DNA of 64,000 bases, taken from the NCBI RefSeq assembly GCF_004923255.1, contig NZ_QYRT01000011.1, positions 40,978-104,977 on the forward strand, written 5' to 3'. The position numbers and the translations under genes were made by a program. The notes beneath the pieces are model-generated. The model did not search any database. It was not told where the DNA came from and saw only the letters and a program-made list of their open reading frames with translations. Of the stretch, positions 8,284-19,247 are shown one piece after another; within the stretch, counting starts at the first letter, position 1; each line of letters starts with the position of its first letter. Source of the DNA: Subtercola vilae. Its GTDB lineage: Bacteria > Actinomycetota > Actinomycetes > Actinomycetales > Microbacteriaceae.

Positions 8284-10946
8284 TGCTCACCGCCGACATC
8301 CGCCAGCGCTGGCTGACGTTCTTCGCCGATCGCGGGCACACGGTCGTTCCGTCTGCATCGCTGGTCAGCGAAGACCCCACACTGCTCTTCACGGTCGCCG
8401 GAATGGTGCCGTTCATCCCGTACATGTCGGGGTTGGTACCCGCGCCGTTCAAACGTGCCACCAGCGTGCAGAAGTGCATCCGCACCCTCGACATCGAAGA
8501 GGTGGGCAAGACCACCCGCCACGGCACGTTCTTTCAGATGAACGGCAACTTCTCGTTCGGTGACTACTTCAAAGAGCAGGCCATCGAGTTCGCGTGGGAG
8601 CTTCTGACAACGCCCGAAGCCGACGGCGGGCTCGGTTTTGCCGAAAAAGATCTCTGGGTCACCGTCTACGAAGACGACGACGAAGCCATCGCGATGTGGA
8701 AGAAGACGGCGGGCCTGCCCGACCACCGCATCCAGCGCCTCGGCAAAGAAGACAACTACTGGTCGACCGGCCAGCCCGGCCCCGCTGGCCCCTGCTCGGA
8801 GATCTACTTCGACCGCGGCCCCGAGTACGGCGCCGAAGGCGGCCCTGCGGCCGACGAGAACCGCTACATCGAGATCTGGAACCTCGTGTTCATGCAGTAC
8901 CTCATCGGCAATGTGAAGTCGAAAGTCGACTTCGACATCCTCGGTGAGTTGCCGCGCAAGAACATCGACACCGGAATGGGTCTCGAGCGGGTGGCTTTCA
9001 TCAAGCAGAAGGTCGAGAATCTGTACGAGATCGACCAGGTGCGGCCCGTGCTCGACCTCGCGGCCGACCTCTCTGGTCGCCGTTACGGCGCCGACCACGA
9101 CGACGACGTACGGATGCGCGTGGTTGCTGATCACGTTCGCTCGGCGCTCATGCTCATGTCAGACGGTGTGACTCCGTCGAATGAGGGGCGCGGCTACGTA
9201 CTTCGCCGCCTGATGCGCCGCACCGTGCGCAGCATGCGACTGCTCGGTGTCGACCGTTCGACCTTTCCCGAACTCTTCCCTGCGTCGCGTGACGCGATGT
9301 CGGCCGCGTACCCCGAGGTCGAGGCCGACTACGAGCGCATCTCCCGCACGGCGTACGCCGAAGAGGAGGCGTTCCTCCGCACGCTCACGGGTGGCACGAG
9401 CATCCTCGATCTCGCCGTGCTCAAGACGAAGTCAGAGGGCACCACGGCTCTGGCCGGAGACACCGCTTTTCAGCTGCACGACACCTTCGGTTTTCCCATC
9501 GACCTCACGGTCGAGATCGCAGAAGAGGCCGGCCTCGCGGTTGACCGCGTTGCGTTCGAGCGTCTGATGACCGAACAGAAGCAGCGTGCAAAGGCCGACG
9601 CGAAGACCAAGAAGCTCGGCGCGAACGATCTGTCGGCTTTCGCCGAGTTCCGCGCTGTGGGTGAGACCGTCTTCACCGGCTACACCGAGCTCGAGACAGA
9701 GTCGCGCGTGCTCGGCCTCATCATCGACGGCCAGTCGGTGGCCACGGCCGTGACCGGTGAGCTCGTCGAGGTCATTCTCGCCGAGACGAGCCTCTACGCC
9801 GAGTCGGGGGGCCAGGAGGCCGACTCCGGTTCCATCGTCGGCAACGGGTTCGAGCTCGAGGTGCTCGACGTGCAGAAGCCGGTTAAGGGGCTCATCAGCC
9901 ACCGTTCCCGCGTGGTGAGCGGCCAGGTCGCCGTGGGCGACCCCGCGCGCAGCGTGGTCGACCACGAGTGGCGAAAGGGCGCGACCCAGTCGCACTCGGG
10001 AACCCACATTGTGCATGCCGCGCTTCGCGAGATTCTCGGTTCGACCGCGCACCAGTCGGGTTCGTACAACAAGGCCGGCTACCTGCGACTCGACTTCACC
10101 TGGAGCCAGCCGCTATCGGCAGAGACCAAGTCGGAGATCGAAGAGATCTCCAACACGGCCGTGCGCAACGACTTCGAGGTCATCACCCGCGAAATGGCCG
10201 TCGACGACGCCAAGAAGCTCGGCGCGATGGCGTTGTTCGGTGAGAAGTACGGCGATGTCGTGCGCATGGTAGAGATCGGCGGCCCCTGGTCGCGCGAGCT
10301 CTGCGGCGGCACTCACGTGGTGCACACGTCAGAGATCGGTCTGATCAACCTGCTGGGCGAATCGTCTGTCGGGTCGACCAACCGCCGCATCGAGTCGCTT
10401 GTCGGCGCCGACGCGTTCAGGGACTTCGCCACCGAGCGTGCCATCGTCTCGCAGCTCTCGTCGTCGCTGAAGGCCCCGCGTGACGAACTCACCGCGCGCA
10501 TTGCAGACCTGGCCGCGAACCTCAAGGCCGCTGAGAAGAAGATCGCCGCCTACGAAGCGAGCGCGCTCTCTTCCCGAGTGCCTGCACTTGTCGCGAACGT
10601 CGTGCGCGTCGGCGACGTCAGCCTGGTCGCAGAGAACGTGGGGGAGCTTCGCTCGAGCGATGACCTCCGGATGCTCGTCACCGGTGTTCGCGAACGCCTC
10701 GGCTCCGACGCGGCAGTCGTCGCGCTGGCCGCCGCCGTTGCCGGCAAGCCTGTCGTCATCGTGGCCACCACGGCAGAAGCACGCAGCGCCTCGCTCAAGG
10801 CGGGCGCGCTGGCCAAGCTCGCCGCCTCGATTCTGGGCGGTGGCGGGGGCGGCAAAGACGACCTCGCCCAGGGCGGCGGCACGAACGTCGACGCTCTCGA
10901 CGATGCTCTCGCGGGCATTCGCCAGGCCGTGGGTTCGACGCATTAG
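8283..10946 (+). CDS. alaS: Alanyl-tRNA synthetase
   Basis: Charges tRNA-Ala with alanine and edits mischarged Ser and Gly. The 887 residues match the full-length bacterial enzyme. The class II catalytic core starts at the N-terminus (LTFFADRGHTVVPSASLVSEDPTLLFTVAGM, shown only in part by family pattern). The editing-domain zinc ligands are visible as H571 and H575 in HSGTH, and C674 and H678 in CGGTH. The C-terminal DHHA1 domain has a glycine-rich LGGGGGGKDDLAQGGG segment. The GTG start overlaps the previous stop by 1 nt. ruvX and mltG follow on the same strand. Confidence 0.97.
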   Translation: MLTADIRQRWLTFFADRGHTVVPSASLVSEDPTLLFTVAGMVPFIPYMSGLVPAPFKRATSVQKCIRTLDIEEVGKTTRHGTFFQMNGNFSFGDYFKEQAIEFAWELLTTPEADGGLGFAEKDLWVTVYEDDDEAIAMWKKTAGLPDHRIQRLGKEDNYWSTGQPGPAGPCSEIYFDRGPEYGAEGGPAADENRYIEIWNLVFMQYLIGNVKSKVDFDILGELPRKNIDTGMGLERVAFIKQKVENLYEIDQVRPVLDLAADLSGRRYGADHDDDVRMRVVADHVRSALMLMSDGVTPSNEGRGYVLRRLMRRTVRSMRLLGVDRSTFPELFPASRDAMSAAYPEVEADYERISRTAYAEEEAFLRTLTGGTSILDLAVLKTKSEGTTALAGDTAFQLHDTFGFPIDLTVEIAEEAGLAVDRVAFERLMTEQKQRAKADAKTKKLGANDLSAFAEFRAVGETVFTGYTELETESRVLGLIIDGQSVATAVTGELVEVILAETSLYAESGGQEADSGSIVGNGFELEVLDVQKPVKGLISHRSRVVSGQVAVGDPARSVVDHEWRKGATQSHSGTHIVHAALREILGSTAHQSGSYNKAGYLRLDFTWSQPLSAETKSEIEEISNTAVRNDFEVITREMAVDDAKKLGAMALFGEKYGDVVRMVEIGGPWSRELCGGTHVVHTSEIGLINLLGESSVGSTNRRIESLVGADAFRDFATERAIVSQLSSSLKAPRDELTARIADLAANLKAAEKKIAAYEASALSSRVPALVANVVRVGDVSLVAENVGELRSSDDLRMLVTGVRERLGSDAAVVALAAAVAGKPVVIVATTAEARSASLKAGALAKLAASILGGGGGGKDDLAQGGGTNVDALDDALAGIRQAVGSTH

Positions 10947-10989
10947 CGACAACAGCACGGCAGCCGAACGCTCGCCCGAACGCCCAGCC

Positions 10990-11463
10990 ATGCGCTCGGG
11001 CGTTCGGCTGGGCATCGATGTCGGGAAGGCTCGGGTGGGCATCGCCCGCTCCGACTTCCACGGCATTCTCGCCACCCCCGTCGAGACCGTCGCCCGGGCC
11101 GCGAGCGGCGGTGCCGACATCGCGCGCATCCTCAGCATCGCCCGGGAGATCGACGCGATCGAGTTCATCGTGGGGCTGCCGCTGTCGATGTCGGGCGGTT
11201 CGACGGCCTCGACGGCCGACGCCGAAGAGTTCGCGGCCCGATGTGCGCAGGTATTCGAGCATCCGGTGCGCATGATCGATGAGCGGTTGACCACTGTTTC
11301 GGCGCAGTCCGCATTGCACAAGACCGGTCGCACCACGAAGAACTCACGCTCAGTGATCGATCAAGTTGCCGCCGTTATACTTTTGCAGCACGCCCTCGAT
11401 GTCGAGCGCGCCTCGGGCAGACCGCCCGGCGTCGTCGTCGACAAGACCTCAAGGATTTCATAG
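10990..11463 (+). CDS. ruvX: Putative pre-16S rRNA nuclease / Holliday junction resolvase-like YqgF (RuvX)
   Basis: RNase H-fold nuclease of the YqgF/RuvX family, linked to 16S rRNA 5' maturation. The 157 residues are the usual length. LGIDVGKARVGIARSD carries the first catalytic Asp, VGLPLSMSGG is the central motif, and RMIDERLTT plus the late D in VIDQVAAVILLQ complete the fold. ATG 10990 has no clear ribosome-binding site, so the start is uncertain. An ATT overlapping the alaS stop would be in frame but is a rare start. The stop overlaps the mltG GTG by 1 nt. Confidence 0.9.
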   Translation: MRSGVRLGIDVGKARVGIARSDFHGILATPVETVARAASGGADIARILSIAREIDAIEFIVGLPLSMSGGSTASTADAEEFAARCAQVFEHPVRMIDERLTTVSAQSALHKTGRTTKNSRSVIDQVAAVILLQHALDVERASGRPPGVVVDKTSRIS

Positions 11464-12668
11464 TGACTGACCCGCAGCCACCCGACTCTCACCCGTTTGC
11501 CGAATTCTTTCGTGAAGCCCCCGAAGGCTCACAGCACCACGGCAGACGGGCTGCCCGCGAGGCGGCGAATCCTGGCCGCCACCCCCGTGAGCCCCGGCGT
11601 CGACGGCCGCTGCGGGGAATCATCACCCTCATCGTGGCGATTGTGCTGGTGGGTGGTCTCGGCGCCATCGGTACGTCGATCTACTTCTCGTACGAGCCCC
11701 AGATCAACAAGATCTTCGGCGCTAAGACCGTCGAGGACTACTCTGGCGACGGGACGGCCGACAAGGTCAGTTTCGTGATCGCCAGCGGCGACACCGGCGA
11801 CGTGATCGGCACCAACCTGCAGAAGGCCGACGTGGTCAAGTCGTCGGCAACTTTCTACGCACTGCTGCTGAAACAACCCACGGCAGTGGTATTCCAGCCC
11901 GGCACCTACACGCTGGCGAAGCAGATGAGCTCGCAGTCGGCGCTCACCGCCCTCGAGAACCCGACGAACCATGTCACGATCAGTGTGGTGATTCCCGAGG
12001 GAACCGTCGCCGCCGATGTGCTGACCAAAGTCGCCGACGCCACCGGGGTGGCTCTCACCGATCTGCAGGCCCAGGCCGCCAACTTCACGCAGTTCGGAAT
12101 CGACGCTTCGGCGCCCAACATCGAGGGCTACCTCTTTCCGGCGACGTACACGTTCGAACCGAACACCAGCGCGCACGACCTGATCAAGACCATGGTCGAC
12201 CGCGCGTTCCAGTCGCTCGATGCCGCAGGGGTCGCACCCGCCGACCGCGAGAAGACGCTGACGCTGGCCTCGGTCATCCAGAAGGAGGCCGCGCAGACAC
12301 CCGACTTCTACAAGGTCTCCCGGGTGTTCGTCAACCGAATTGCCGACGGTATGCCGCTGCAGAGTGACGCTACCGTCGCGTACGGCACCGGTGCGAAGCG
12401 CGTCGACACAACCGACGCCGAACGCAACGACGAGTCGAACAAATACAACACCTATGTGTACAAGGGCCTGCCCGTCGGCCCCATCTCGAACCCGGGCGAC
12501 ACCGCCATCGACGCGGCGCTGCACCCTGTCGCCGGCGACTGGATCTACTTCGTGACGGTGAACCTCGACACGGGCGAGACGGTCTTCTCGAGCAACCTCG
12601 ACGACCACAACAAGGCCGTCGCGCAGTACCAGGCCTGGTCGGCGGCGAACCCCGGTTCGGGCGGGTAG
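11463..12668 (+). CDS. mltG: Endolytic murein transglycosylase MltG (YceG-like)
   Basis: Cleaves nascent peptidoglycan glycan strands at the outer face of the membrane. The 401-residue protein has a basic cytoplasmic N-terminus ending near PREPRRRRPLRG, then one transmembrane helix (IITLIVAIVLVGGLGAIG). A LysM-like region and the YceG catalytic domain follow. The catalytic glutamate is E275 in SVIQKEAAQ. SNKYNTYVYKGLPVGPISNPG is the conserved late motif. The GTG start overlaps the ruvX stop by 1 nt. Association of ruvX-mltG-aroE is frequent in Actinobacteria. Confidence 0.95.
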   Translation: MTDPQPPDSHPFAEFFREAPEGSQHHGRRAAREAANPGRHPREPRRRRPLRGIITLIVAIVLVGGLGAIGTSIYFSYEPQINKIFGAKTVEDYSGDGTADKVSFVIASGDTGDVIGTNLQKADVVKSSATFYALLLKQPTAVVFQPGTYTLAKQMSSQSALTALENPTNHVTISVVIPEGTVAADVLTKVADATGVALTDLQAQAANFTQFGIDASAPNIEGYLFPATYTFEPNTSAHDLIKTMVDRAFQSLDAAGVAPADREKTLTLASVIQKEAAQTPDFYKVSRVFVNRIADGMPLQSDATVAYGTGAKRVDTTDAERNDESNKYNTYVYKGLPVGPISNPGDTAIDAALHPVAGDWIYFVTVNLDTGETVFSSNLDDHNKAVAQYQAWSAANPGSGG

Positions 12669-12673
12669 GTCTG

Positions 12674-13615
12674 ATGCCGCCGCGGCTCCGACTCGCTGTG
12701 CTCGGGTCTCCCATCGCACATTCGAAATCGCCGCTGCTGCACGCAGCCGCCTACCGGGTGCTCGGCTTCGATGCCGAGTACTCGGCGATCGAGGTGGGCT
12801 CTGGCGAGCTGGCCGACTTTGTCGGCGGCCGTGACGCTTCGTGGCGTGGCCTCTCGCTCACAATGCCGCTCAAAGAAGAAGTTCTGCCCCTGCTCGCGTC
12901 TGTCGATCGCCTGGCGGGCCTCACCGGCGCGGCCAACACCGTGCTGTTCGGCCCGGCGGTGCCGCAGCGTGACATGCAGCAGGGTGACATGCAGCAGCGT
13001 GCCGCGCTCGCTTCGGCCTCGTCGTCGGCACCGGATGGGCGGCCGACCCTCCTCGGATTCAACACCGATGTGGCCGGTATCGTTCGCGCCGTCGAAGCGG
13101 CGGGCATCCATCAGGCCCGGCACGTGCTCATTCTGGGCGCCGGCGCCACCGCGAAGTCGGCTCTTGTCGCGGCCGCGCAACTCGGCGCCCAACTGGTCAC
13201 CGTGGCCGCACGTACGCCTTCGAAGGCAGCCGAGCTCATTTCGCTCGGTGCCCAGGTGGGCGTCATCGTCGAGCTTGTTCCGCTCAGCGCAGCACTCGCC
13301 GGCACGTCGGGCGACCTCACAATCAGCACCCTGCCCGGGGAAGCCCTCACCGCCGACGACATCGGCGGCCTGCGCGTCAGCCCGGGCTCAGCCCTCCTCG
13401 ATGTGGCGTACCACCCGTGGCCGAGCACCCTCGCTGCGCGCTGGCAGGGTGCCGGCGGCACCGTCGTCTCGGGGCTGTCGATGCTGCTGCACCAGGCACT
13501 GCTGCAGGTTCGCGTCTTCACGCTGGGCGATCCCGAGCTCGTGCTCGACGACGAACCTGCTGTTCTCGAGGCCATGGCCGACGCAGTGGGCCTCAGCGGT
13601 CGGCCTGGGCGCTGA
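12674..13615 (+). CDS. aroE: Shikimate dehydrogenase
   Basis: Reduces 3-dehydroshikimate to shikimate with NADPH. The N-terminal substrate domain shows GSPIAHSKSPLLHAAAY, catalytic K67 in SLTMPLKEEV and D132 in GFNTDVAG. The nucleotide-binding domain has GAGATAKSALVAA. At 313 residues it is longer than the usual 270-290. The extra length includes a Met-Gln-Ala-Ser insertion between NTVLF and GFNTD, where a 12-nt unit (GACATGCAGCAG) occurs twice at 15-nt spacing (12971-12997). It begins 5 nt after mltG and leads the aroE-aroC-aroK-aroB run. Confidence 0.94.
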   Translation: MPPRLRLAVLGSPIAHSKSPLLHAAAYRVLGFDAEYSAIEVGSGELADFVGGRDASWRGLSLTMPLKEEVLPLLASVDRLAGLTGAANTVLFGPAVPQRDMQQGDMQQRAALASASSSAPDGRPTLLGFNTDVAGIVRAVEAAGIHQARHVLILGAGATAKSALVAAAQLGAQLVTVAARTPSKAAELISLGAQVGVIVELVPLSAALAGTSGDLTISTLPGEALTADDIGGLRVSPGSALLDVAYHPWPSTLAARWQGAGGTVVSGLSMLLHQALLQVRVFTLGDPELVLDDEPAVLEAMADAVGLSGRPGR

Positions 13616-13636
13616 GACTGTGGGAGGATTTTAGTC

Positions 13637-14869
13637 ATGCTTCGTTGGCTCACAGCCGGAGAATCGCACGGCCCAGAACTCATTGCCATCATTGAAGGTC
13701 TGCCGTCGGGTGTCCCGGTCACTCTCGCTCATATCCGCACCGACCTCGCTCGACGAAAGCTGGGCTACGGGCGCGGCGCCCGCATGAAGTTCGAGCAAGA
13801 CGAGGTGACGGTGTCGGGCGGCGTGGTGCACGGTTTCACGCTCGGCAGCCCGGTGGCCATCCGCATCGGCAACACCGAGTGGCCGAAGTGGGTCGACGTG
13901 ATGGGCTCTGAGCCGGTCACCGGCCCCGAGCAGACCCCCGAAGAGCACTTCGAGTCGGGCGGCCCGGCCACGCCCACCTCCGGCCGCGGTGCACCCCTCA
14001 CCCGGCCTCGCCCGGGCCACGCCGATCTGGTGGGAATGCAGAAGTACGGCTTCGACGAGGCCCGCCCGATTCTCGAGCGCGCCAGTGCCCGTGAGACGGC
14101 AGCGCGCGTCGCACTCGGCGCCGTGGCCCGAAACTTTCTGGGCGAACTCGGAATCACCCTCGTGAGCCACACTCTTTCCATCGGCCCGGTGCGTGTTCCC
14201 GAAAACTCACCCCTGCCCCTGTCCACCGATGTCGACCGCCTCGATGCAGACCCGCTGCGCTGCTTCGACCCGGCGACCTCGGCGCTCATGGTGGCCGAAG
14301 TCGACCAGGCCCACAAAGACGGCGACACGCTCGGCGGCGTCGTCGAGGTGCTCGCGTACGGCCTGCCGCCGGGCCTCGGTTCGCACGTGCACTGGGACAG
14401 GCGGCTTGACTCGCAGCTCGCGGCTGCGCTGATGGGCATCCAGGCCATCAAGGGTGTCGAGGTGGGCGACGGTTTTCTGACCACCACTCGCCGCGGCTCC
14501 GATGCACACGACGAACTCTTTCAGGTCGACGGCGAGATCGAGCGCTCGAGCGACAAGGCCGGCGGCACCGAGGGCGGCATGAGTACGGGCACCGTGCTGC
14601 GCGTTCGCGCGGGCATGAAGCCCATCGCCACGATTCCGCACGCCCTCCGCACGGTCGACATCGCCACGGGAGAGGCTGCCTCGGCTCATCACCAGCGCTC
14701 TGACGTCTGCGCCGTTCCCGCCGCGGGAGTGGTGGCCGAGGCGATGGTCGCTCTCGTGCTGGCCAACGCTGTTCAGGAGAAGTTCGGCGGCGACGCCATC
14801 GCCGAGACGCGCCGCAACCTCGAGTCGTACCTCGCGAACATCCCACCAGCGCTTCGTTCGAGGTCATGA
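13637..14869 (+). CDS. aroC: Chorismate synthase
   Basis: Converts 5-enolpyruvylshikimate 3-phosphate to chorismate using reduced FMN, the last shikimate-pathway step. The 410 residues are typical. Motifs include the N-terminal [21 protein letters not shown], the [19 protein letters not shown] segment and [22 protein letters not shown] at 13623-13627 precedes ATG 13637. The TGA stop overlaps the aroK ATG by 4 nt, indicating coupled translation. Confidence 0.97.
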   Translation: MLRWLTAGESHGPELIAIIEGLPSGVPVTLAHIRTDLARRKLGYGRGARMKFEQDEVTVSGGVVHGFTLGSPVAIRIGNTEWPKWVDVMGSEPVTGPEQTPEEHFESGGPATPTSGRGAPLTRPRPGHADLVGMQKYGFDEARPILERASARETAARVALGAVARNFLGELGITLVSHTLSIGPVRVPENSPLPLSTDVDRLDADPLRCFDPATSALMVAEVDQAHKDGDTLGGVVEVLAYGLPPGLGSHVHWDRRLDSQLAAALMGIQAIKGVEVGDGFLTTTRRGSDAHDELFQVDGEIERSSDKAGGTEGGMSTGTVLRVRAGMKPIATIPHALRTVDIATGEAASAHHQRSDVCAVPAAGVVAEAMVALVLANAVQEKFGGDAIAETRRNLESYLANIPPALRSRS

Positions 14870-15365
14870 CCGTCGTCATCATCGGGCCGCCCGCCGCCGG
14901 CAAGACCCGCATCGGCCGTCGCGTGGCCAAGCTGCTCGGGCAGAGCTTCACCGATACCGACAAGCAGATCGTCGCGCTGCACGGCGCCATTCCCGAGATC
15001 TTCGAGACACACGGTGAACCGTATTTTCGTCAGCTCGAACGGGCCGAAGTCGTGCACGCTCTCTCGGCTGGGGGAGTGGTGTCGTTCGGCGGCGGCGCCG
15101 TACTGAACGTGGCGACCCAGTTCGACCTCGAGACCTGCCTTGTTGTGCTCTTCACTGTCACGAGCGACGCGGTCAAGGCCAGGCTCGGCAATTCGAAACG
15201 ACCGCTCGTACCCGACGTCGAGGCCTGGCAGCGGGTGGTGGATGCCCGGCGCGACCTCTACGCCGACCTGGCCGACTTCACCATCGACACTTCACACCGC
15301 AAAGCCGACGACATCGCCGAAGAGGTCGCCGCCTGGGTGCGAGCGCAGCTCACGAAGGAGAACGT

Positions 15366-15369
<4 letters not shown>
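14866..15369 (+). CDS. aroK: Shikimate kinase
   Basis: Phosphorylates shikimate with ATP. The 167 residues are the normal length. The P-loop is [11 protein letters not shown] at the N-terminus. FTDTDKQIV carries the shikimate-binding Asp, and [13 protein letters not shown] is the second conserved glycine-rich motif. [18 protein letters not shown] matches the C-terminal family pattern. The gene overlaps aroC and aroB by 4 nt each. Confidence 0.95.
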
Positions 15370-16499
<1,130 letters not shown>

Positions 16500-16576
16500 C
16501 CGAAAGCGACTACACTCTACTGTCGGGTGAAAACCCGCACGACCGAACTTTCTCAACCGAATGGAACCACCTTTTT

Positions 16577-17140
16577 ATGGCTTCGACAAGCGACATCCGT
16601 AACGGCGTAGTGATGAAGATCGACGGCCAGCTGTGGGCTGTCATCGAGTTTCAGCACGTCAAGCCCGGCAAGGGTGGTGCGTTCGTTCGTACCAAGATCA
16701 AGAACGTGCTCTCGGGCAAGGTCGTCGACCGCACGTTCAACGCGGGCGCGAAGATCGAGACGGCCAACGTCGACCGCCGCGACTACACCTACTCGTACAA
16801 CGACGGTCAAGACTTCGTCTTCATGGACACCGAGACCTACGAGCAGCTCAGCGTGACCGACGCCGTCGTCGGCGACGCCAAGAACTACATGCTCGAGAAC
16901 CAGCCCGTCACCATCGCTCTGCACGAAGACGCGCCGCTCTACGTCGAGCTGCCGGCCTCGGTCATCCTCGAGATCACCTACACCGAGCCGGGCCTGCAGG
17001 GCGACCGCTCCACCGGCGGCACCAAGCCCGCCACGGTCGAGACCGGCCACGAGATCCAGGTTCCGCTGTTTCTCGAGCAGGGCACGAAGGTCAAGGTCGA
17101 CACGCGTACCGGCGACTACCTCGGCCGCGTCAGCGACTAG
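16577..17140 (+). CDS. efp: Elongation factor P
   Basis: Relieves ribosome stalling at polyproline stretches by binding between the P and E sites. The 187-residue protein has three beta-barrel domains. The domain I tip loop [10 protein letters not shown] places K32 at the tip. Whether that lysine is modified cannot be told, and no epmA or epmB is present in the window. The C-terminal signature ([10 protein letters not shown]) is intact. A TACACT at 16511-16516 could be a -10. No strong ribosome-binding site precedes ATG 16577. nusB follows after 16 nt. Confidence 0.97.
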   Translation: MASTSDIRNGVVMKIDGQLWAVIEFQHVKPGKGGAFVRTKIKNVLSGKVVDRTFNAGAKIETANVDRRDYTYSYNDGQDFVFMDTETYEQLSVTDAVVGDAKNYMLENQPVTIALHEDAPLYVELPASVILEITYTEPGLQGDRSTGGTKPATVETGHEIQVPLFLEQGTKVKVDTRTGDYLGRVSD

Positions 17141-17156
17141 GGACTGACGAACACCG

Positions 17157-17579
17157 ATGAGTTCCCGAACCAAGGCCCGTAAGCGGGCCCTCGACGTTCT
17201 GTACGCCGCCGACGTGCGCCAGATCTCGATCAACGAGTCACTGGCCGCCGAAGCTGCCCGCGCCCTCACCGAGCCTGCCCGCGAGGCGTCGTGGGAGTAC
17301 GCGCGCGAGATCGTCGGTGGCGTGGTCGAGCACGGCTACGAGATCGATGAGCTCATCGAGACGTACGCCGTGGGGTGGACCCTCGGCCGCATGCCGCACA
17401 TCGACCGTGCACTTCTTCGCATCGGTATCTGGGAGATTCTCTACAACGACGGGGTTCCGGATGTTGTGGCCATCTCCGAGGCCGTCGAAGCTGCCCAGCT
17501 CATGTCGACAGACGACTCGTCGGGTTTCATCAATGGAATCCTGGCCAAGATCTCGCAGACCAAGGGCGTCACGCAGTAG
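17157..17579 (+). CDS. nusB: Transcription antitermination factor NusB
   Basis: Binds boxA RNA with S10 during rRNA antitermination. The 140 residues fit the all-helical NusB family. SSRTKARKRALDVLYAADVR is the RNA-facing N-terminus. RMPHIDRALLRIGIWEILY and VAISEAVEAAQLMSTDDSSGFINGIL, shown here only as family landmarks, complete the fold. Placement after efp is common in Gram-positive bacteria. The pyr operon starts about 90 nt downstream. Confidence 0.95.
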   Translation: MSSRTKARKRALDVLYAADVRQISINESLAAEAARALTEPAREASWEYAREIVGGVVEHGYEIDELIETYAVGWTLGRMPHIDRALLRIGIWEILYNDGVPDVVAISEAVEAAQLMSTDDSSGFINGILAKISQTKGVTQ

Positions 17580-17626
17580 AACTTCGTTGCACCGATTCGG
17601 TGCGATAGTGTGGAAGACGTAGACAA

Positions 17627-17658
17627 CCTTTAAGAGTCGGCCTGTGAGTCGGAGAAGG
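17627..17658 (+). promoter_or_regulatory. Predicted PyrR-binding RNA loop in the pyrR leader
   Basis: The RNA can form an upper stem UCGGC-GUCGG (17637-17641 with 17648-17652) closing the hexaloop CUGUGA. This fits the CNGNGA loop of the PyrR-binding consensus. A purine-rich 5' bulge (17632-17636) separates it from a lower stem in which CCUU (17627-17630) pairs with AAGG (17655-17658). AAGG is part of the pyrR ribosome-binding site. Binding of PyrR with UMP would therefore hide the site, as described for mycobacterial pyr genes. The fold was done by eye. Confidence 0.65.
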
Positions 17659-17667
17659 GAGTCGGTC

Positions 17668-18291
17668 ATGGCACGAGTAGTGCTGTCTCAGGCTGACATC
17701 AACCGGGCGTTGACGCGTATCTCGCACGAGATCCTCGAGTGGAACCGGGGGGCCGGCGATCTTGTCATCCTCGGTGTACCGACCCGCGGGGTGTTTCTGG
17801 CCCAGCGCATCGCTGCGATCATCCAGCGCATCGAACCGGGCGCACCGGCGTCTCTCGTGGGGGCCCTCGACGCCACGATGTACCGCGACGACCTGGGCCG
17901 CAACGTCACGCGTACCCCGCAGCCGACGCAGATTCCGGCCGGGGGAGTCGACGGCAAGACCGTCGTGCTGGTCGACGATGTGCTCTACTCGGGCCGCACC
18001 ATTCGTGCCGCGCTCGATGCGCTGAGCGACATCGGGCGCCCCCGCGTTGTACGACTGGCTGTGCTGGTCGACCGCGGGCATCGCGAGCTGCCGATTCGCG
18101 CCGACTTCGTGGGCAAGAACCTGCCCACCTCGACCGACGAACGTATCAACGTGCGCCTCAGCGAGGTCGACGAGGTCGAAGAGGTGAGCATCGAGAGCCG
18201 CACGATGCCCGAGCAGCCCACCGCACAACCCACCGAGCAGCCCACCGAACCAGGCAACGGCAGCGACGAGCCCGACGGGGGAACCCGATGA
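17668..18291 (+). CDS. pyrR: Bifunctional pyr operon regulator / uracil phosphoribosyltransferase PyrR
   Basis: RNA-binding attenuation protein of the pyrimidine operon, with weak uracil phosphoribosyltransferase activity. The 207-residue protein has the PRPP motif [12 protein letters not shown] with D103-D104, and the early [12 protein letters not shown] segment. A Pro-Thr-Gln-Glu tail of about 28 residues with [12 protein letters not shown] repeats extends beyond the usual length of about 180. ATG 17668 follows AAGGGAG. An in-frame GTG at 17644 lies inside the regulatory hairpin and is unlikely to be the start. The stop overlaps pyrB by 4 nt. Confidence 0.94.
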   Translation: MARVVLSQADINRALTRISHEILEWNRGAGDLVILGVPTRGVFLAQRIAAIIQRIEPGAPASLVGALDATMYRDDLGRNVTRTPQPTQIPAGGVDGKTVVLVDDVLYSGRTIRAALDALSDIGRPRVVRLAVLVDRGHRELPIRADFVGKNLPTSTDERINVRLSEVDEVEEVSIESRTMPEQPTAQPTEQPTEPGNGSDEPDGGTR

Positions 18292-19247
18292 GGCACCTGC
18301 TCTCGACCAAGACCCTCAGCCAGGGCGAAGCGCTGCAGATTCTCGATGTTGCCGAAGACATGGCCGCCGTCTCGACGCGCGAGGTCAAGAAGCTGCCCGC
18401 GCTCCGCGGGAAGACTGTGGTCAACCTCTTCTTCGAAGACTCCACCCGCACCCGCATCTCGTTCGAGGCGGCCGCTAAACGGCTGAGCGCCGACGTGATC
18501 AACTTCAGTGCCAAAGGCTCGAGCGTCTCGAAGGGAGAGAGCCTCAAAGACACCGCCCAGACCCTGGCAGCAATGGGGGCCGACGGCGTGGTCATTCGGC
18601 ACCATGCGAGCGGCGCTCCGCACGTTCTGGCCGAGAGCAACTGGATCGACGCACCCATCGTGAACGCGGGTGACGGCACCCACGAGCATCCGACCCAGGC
18701 CCTGCTCGACGCCTTCACCATTCGCCGCCGGCTCTTCGGCGACAGAAGTCGTGGCCGCGACCTCGACGGCGTCAGCGTGGTGATCGTGGGCGACGTGATG
18801 CACTCGCGGGTCGCCCGCTCGAACCTCTGGCTGCTGCAGACGCTCGGCGCCCACGTCACGTTCGTCGCTCCTGCCACACTGGTACCGTTCGGCGCCGAAA
18901 CCGACTGGCCCGTGGGCATCAGCTACGACTTCGACCAGACCATTCGAGACACCCGCCCCGATGTCGTGATGATGCTGCGCATTCAGAGCGAACGCATGAA
19001 CGCGGCCTTCTTTCCCAACGCCCGCGAGTATTCGCGCGAGTGGGGCCTCGACGACGCACGCCTCGCGTCGCTTCGCCCCGATACGATTGTCATGCATCCC
19101 GGCCCGATGAACCGCGGCCTCGAGATCTCGGCGGGTGCCGCCGACTCAGCCCAGTCGACGGTACTCGAGCAGGTCACGAACGGGGTGTCAATACGCATGG
19201 CAGTTCTCTACCTGCTCATGTCTGGCGATCGAGAGGTACAACCGTGA
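18288..19247 (+). CDS. pyrB: Aspartate carbamoyltransferase, catalytic subunit
   Basis: Condenses carbamoyl phosphate with aspartate to carbamoyl-aspartate, the second step of UMP synthesis. The 319-residue protein has the carbamoyl-phosphate loop FFEDSTRTR at 48-56, the [12 protein letters not shown] segment and the late [11 protein letters not shown] motif. No regulatory subunit gene (pyrI) is present, as usual in Gram-positive bacteria. ATG 18288 overlaps the pyrR stop by 4 nt, and its own TGA overlaps pyrC by 4 nt. Confidence 0.97.
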   Translation: MRHLLSTKTLSQGEALQILDVAEDMAAVSTREVKKLPALRGKTVVNLFFEDSTRTRISFEAAAKRLSADVINFSAKGSSVSKGESLKDTAQTLAAMGADGVVIRHHASGAPHVLAESNWIDAPIVNAGDGTHEHPTQALLDAFTIRRRLFGDRSRGRDLDGVSVVIVGDVMHSRVARSNLWLLQTLGAHVTFVAPATLVPFGAETDWPVGISYDFDQTIRDTRPDVVMMLRIQSERMNAAFFPNAREYSREWGLDDARLASLRPDTIVMHPGPMNRGLEISAGAADSAQSTVLEQVTNGVSIRMAVLYLLMSGDREVQP

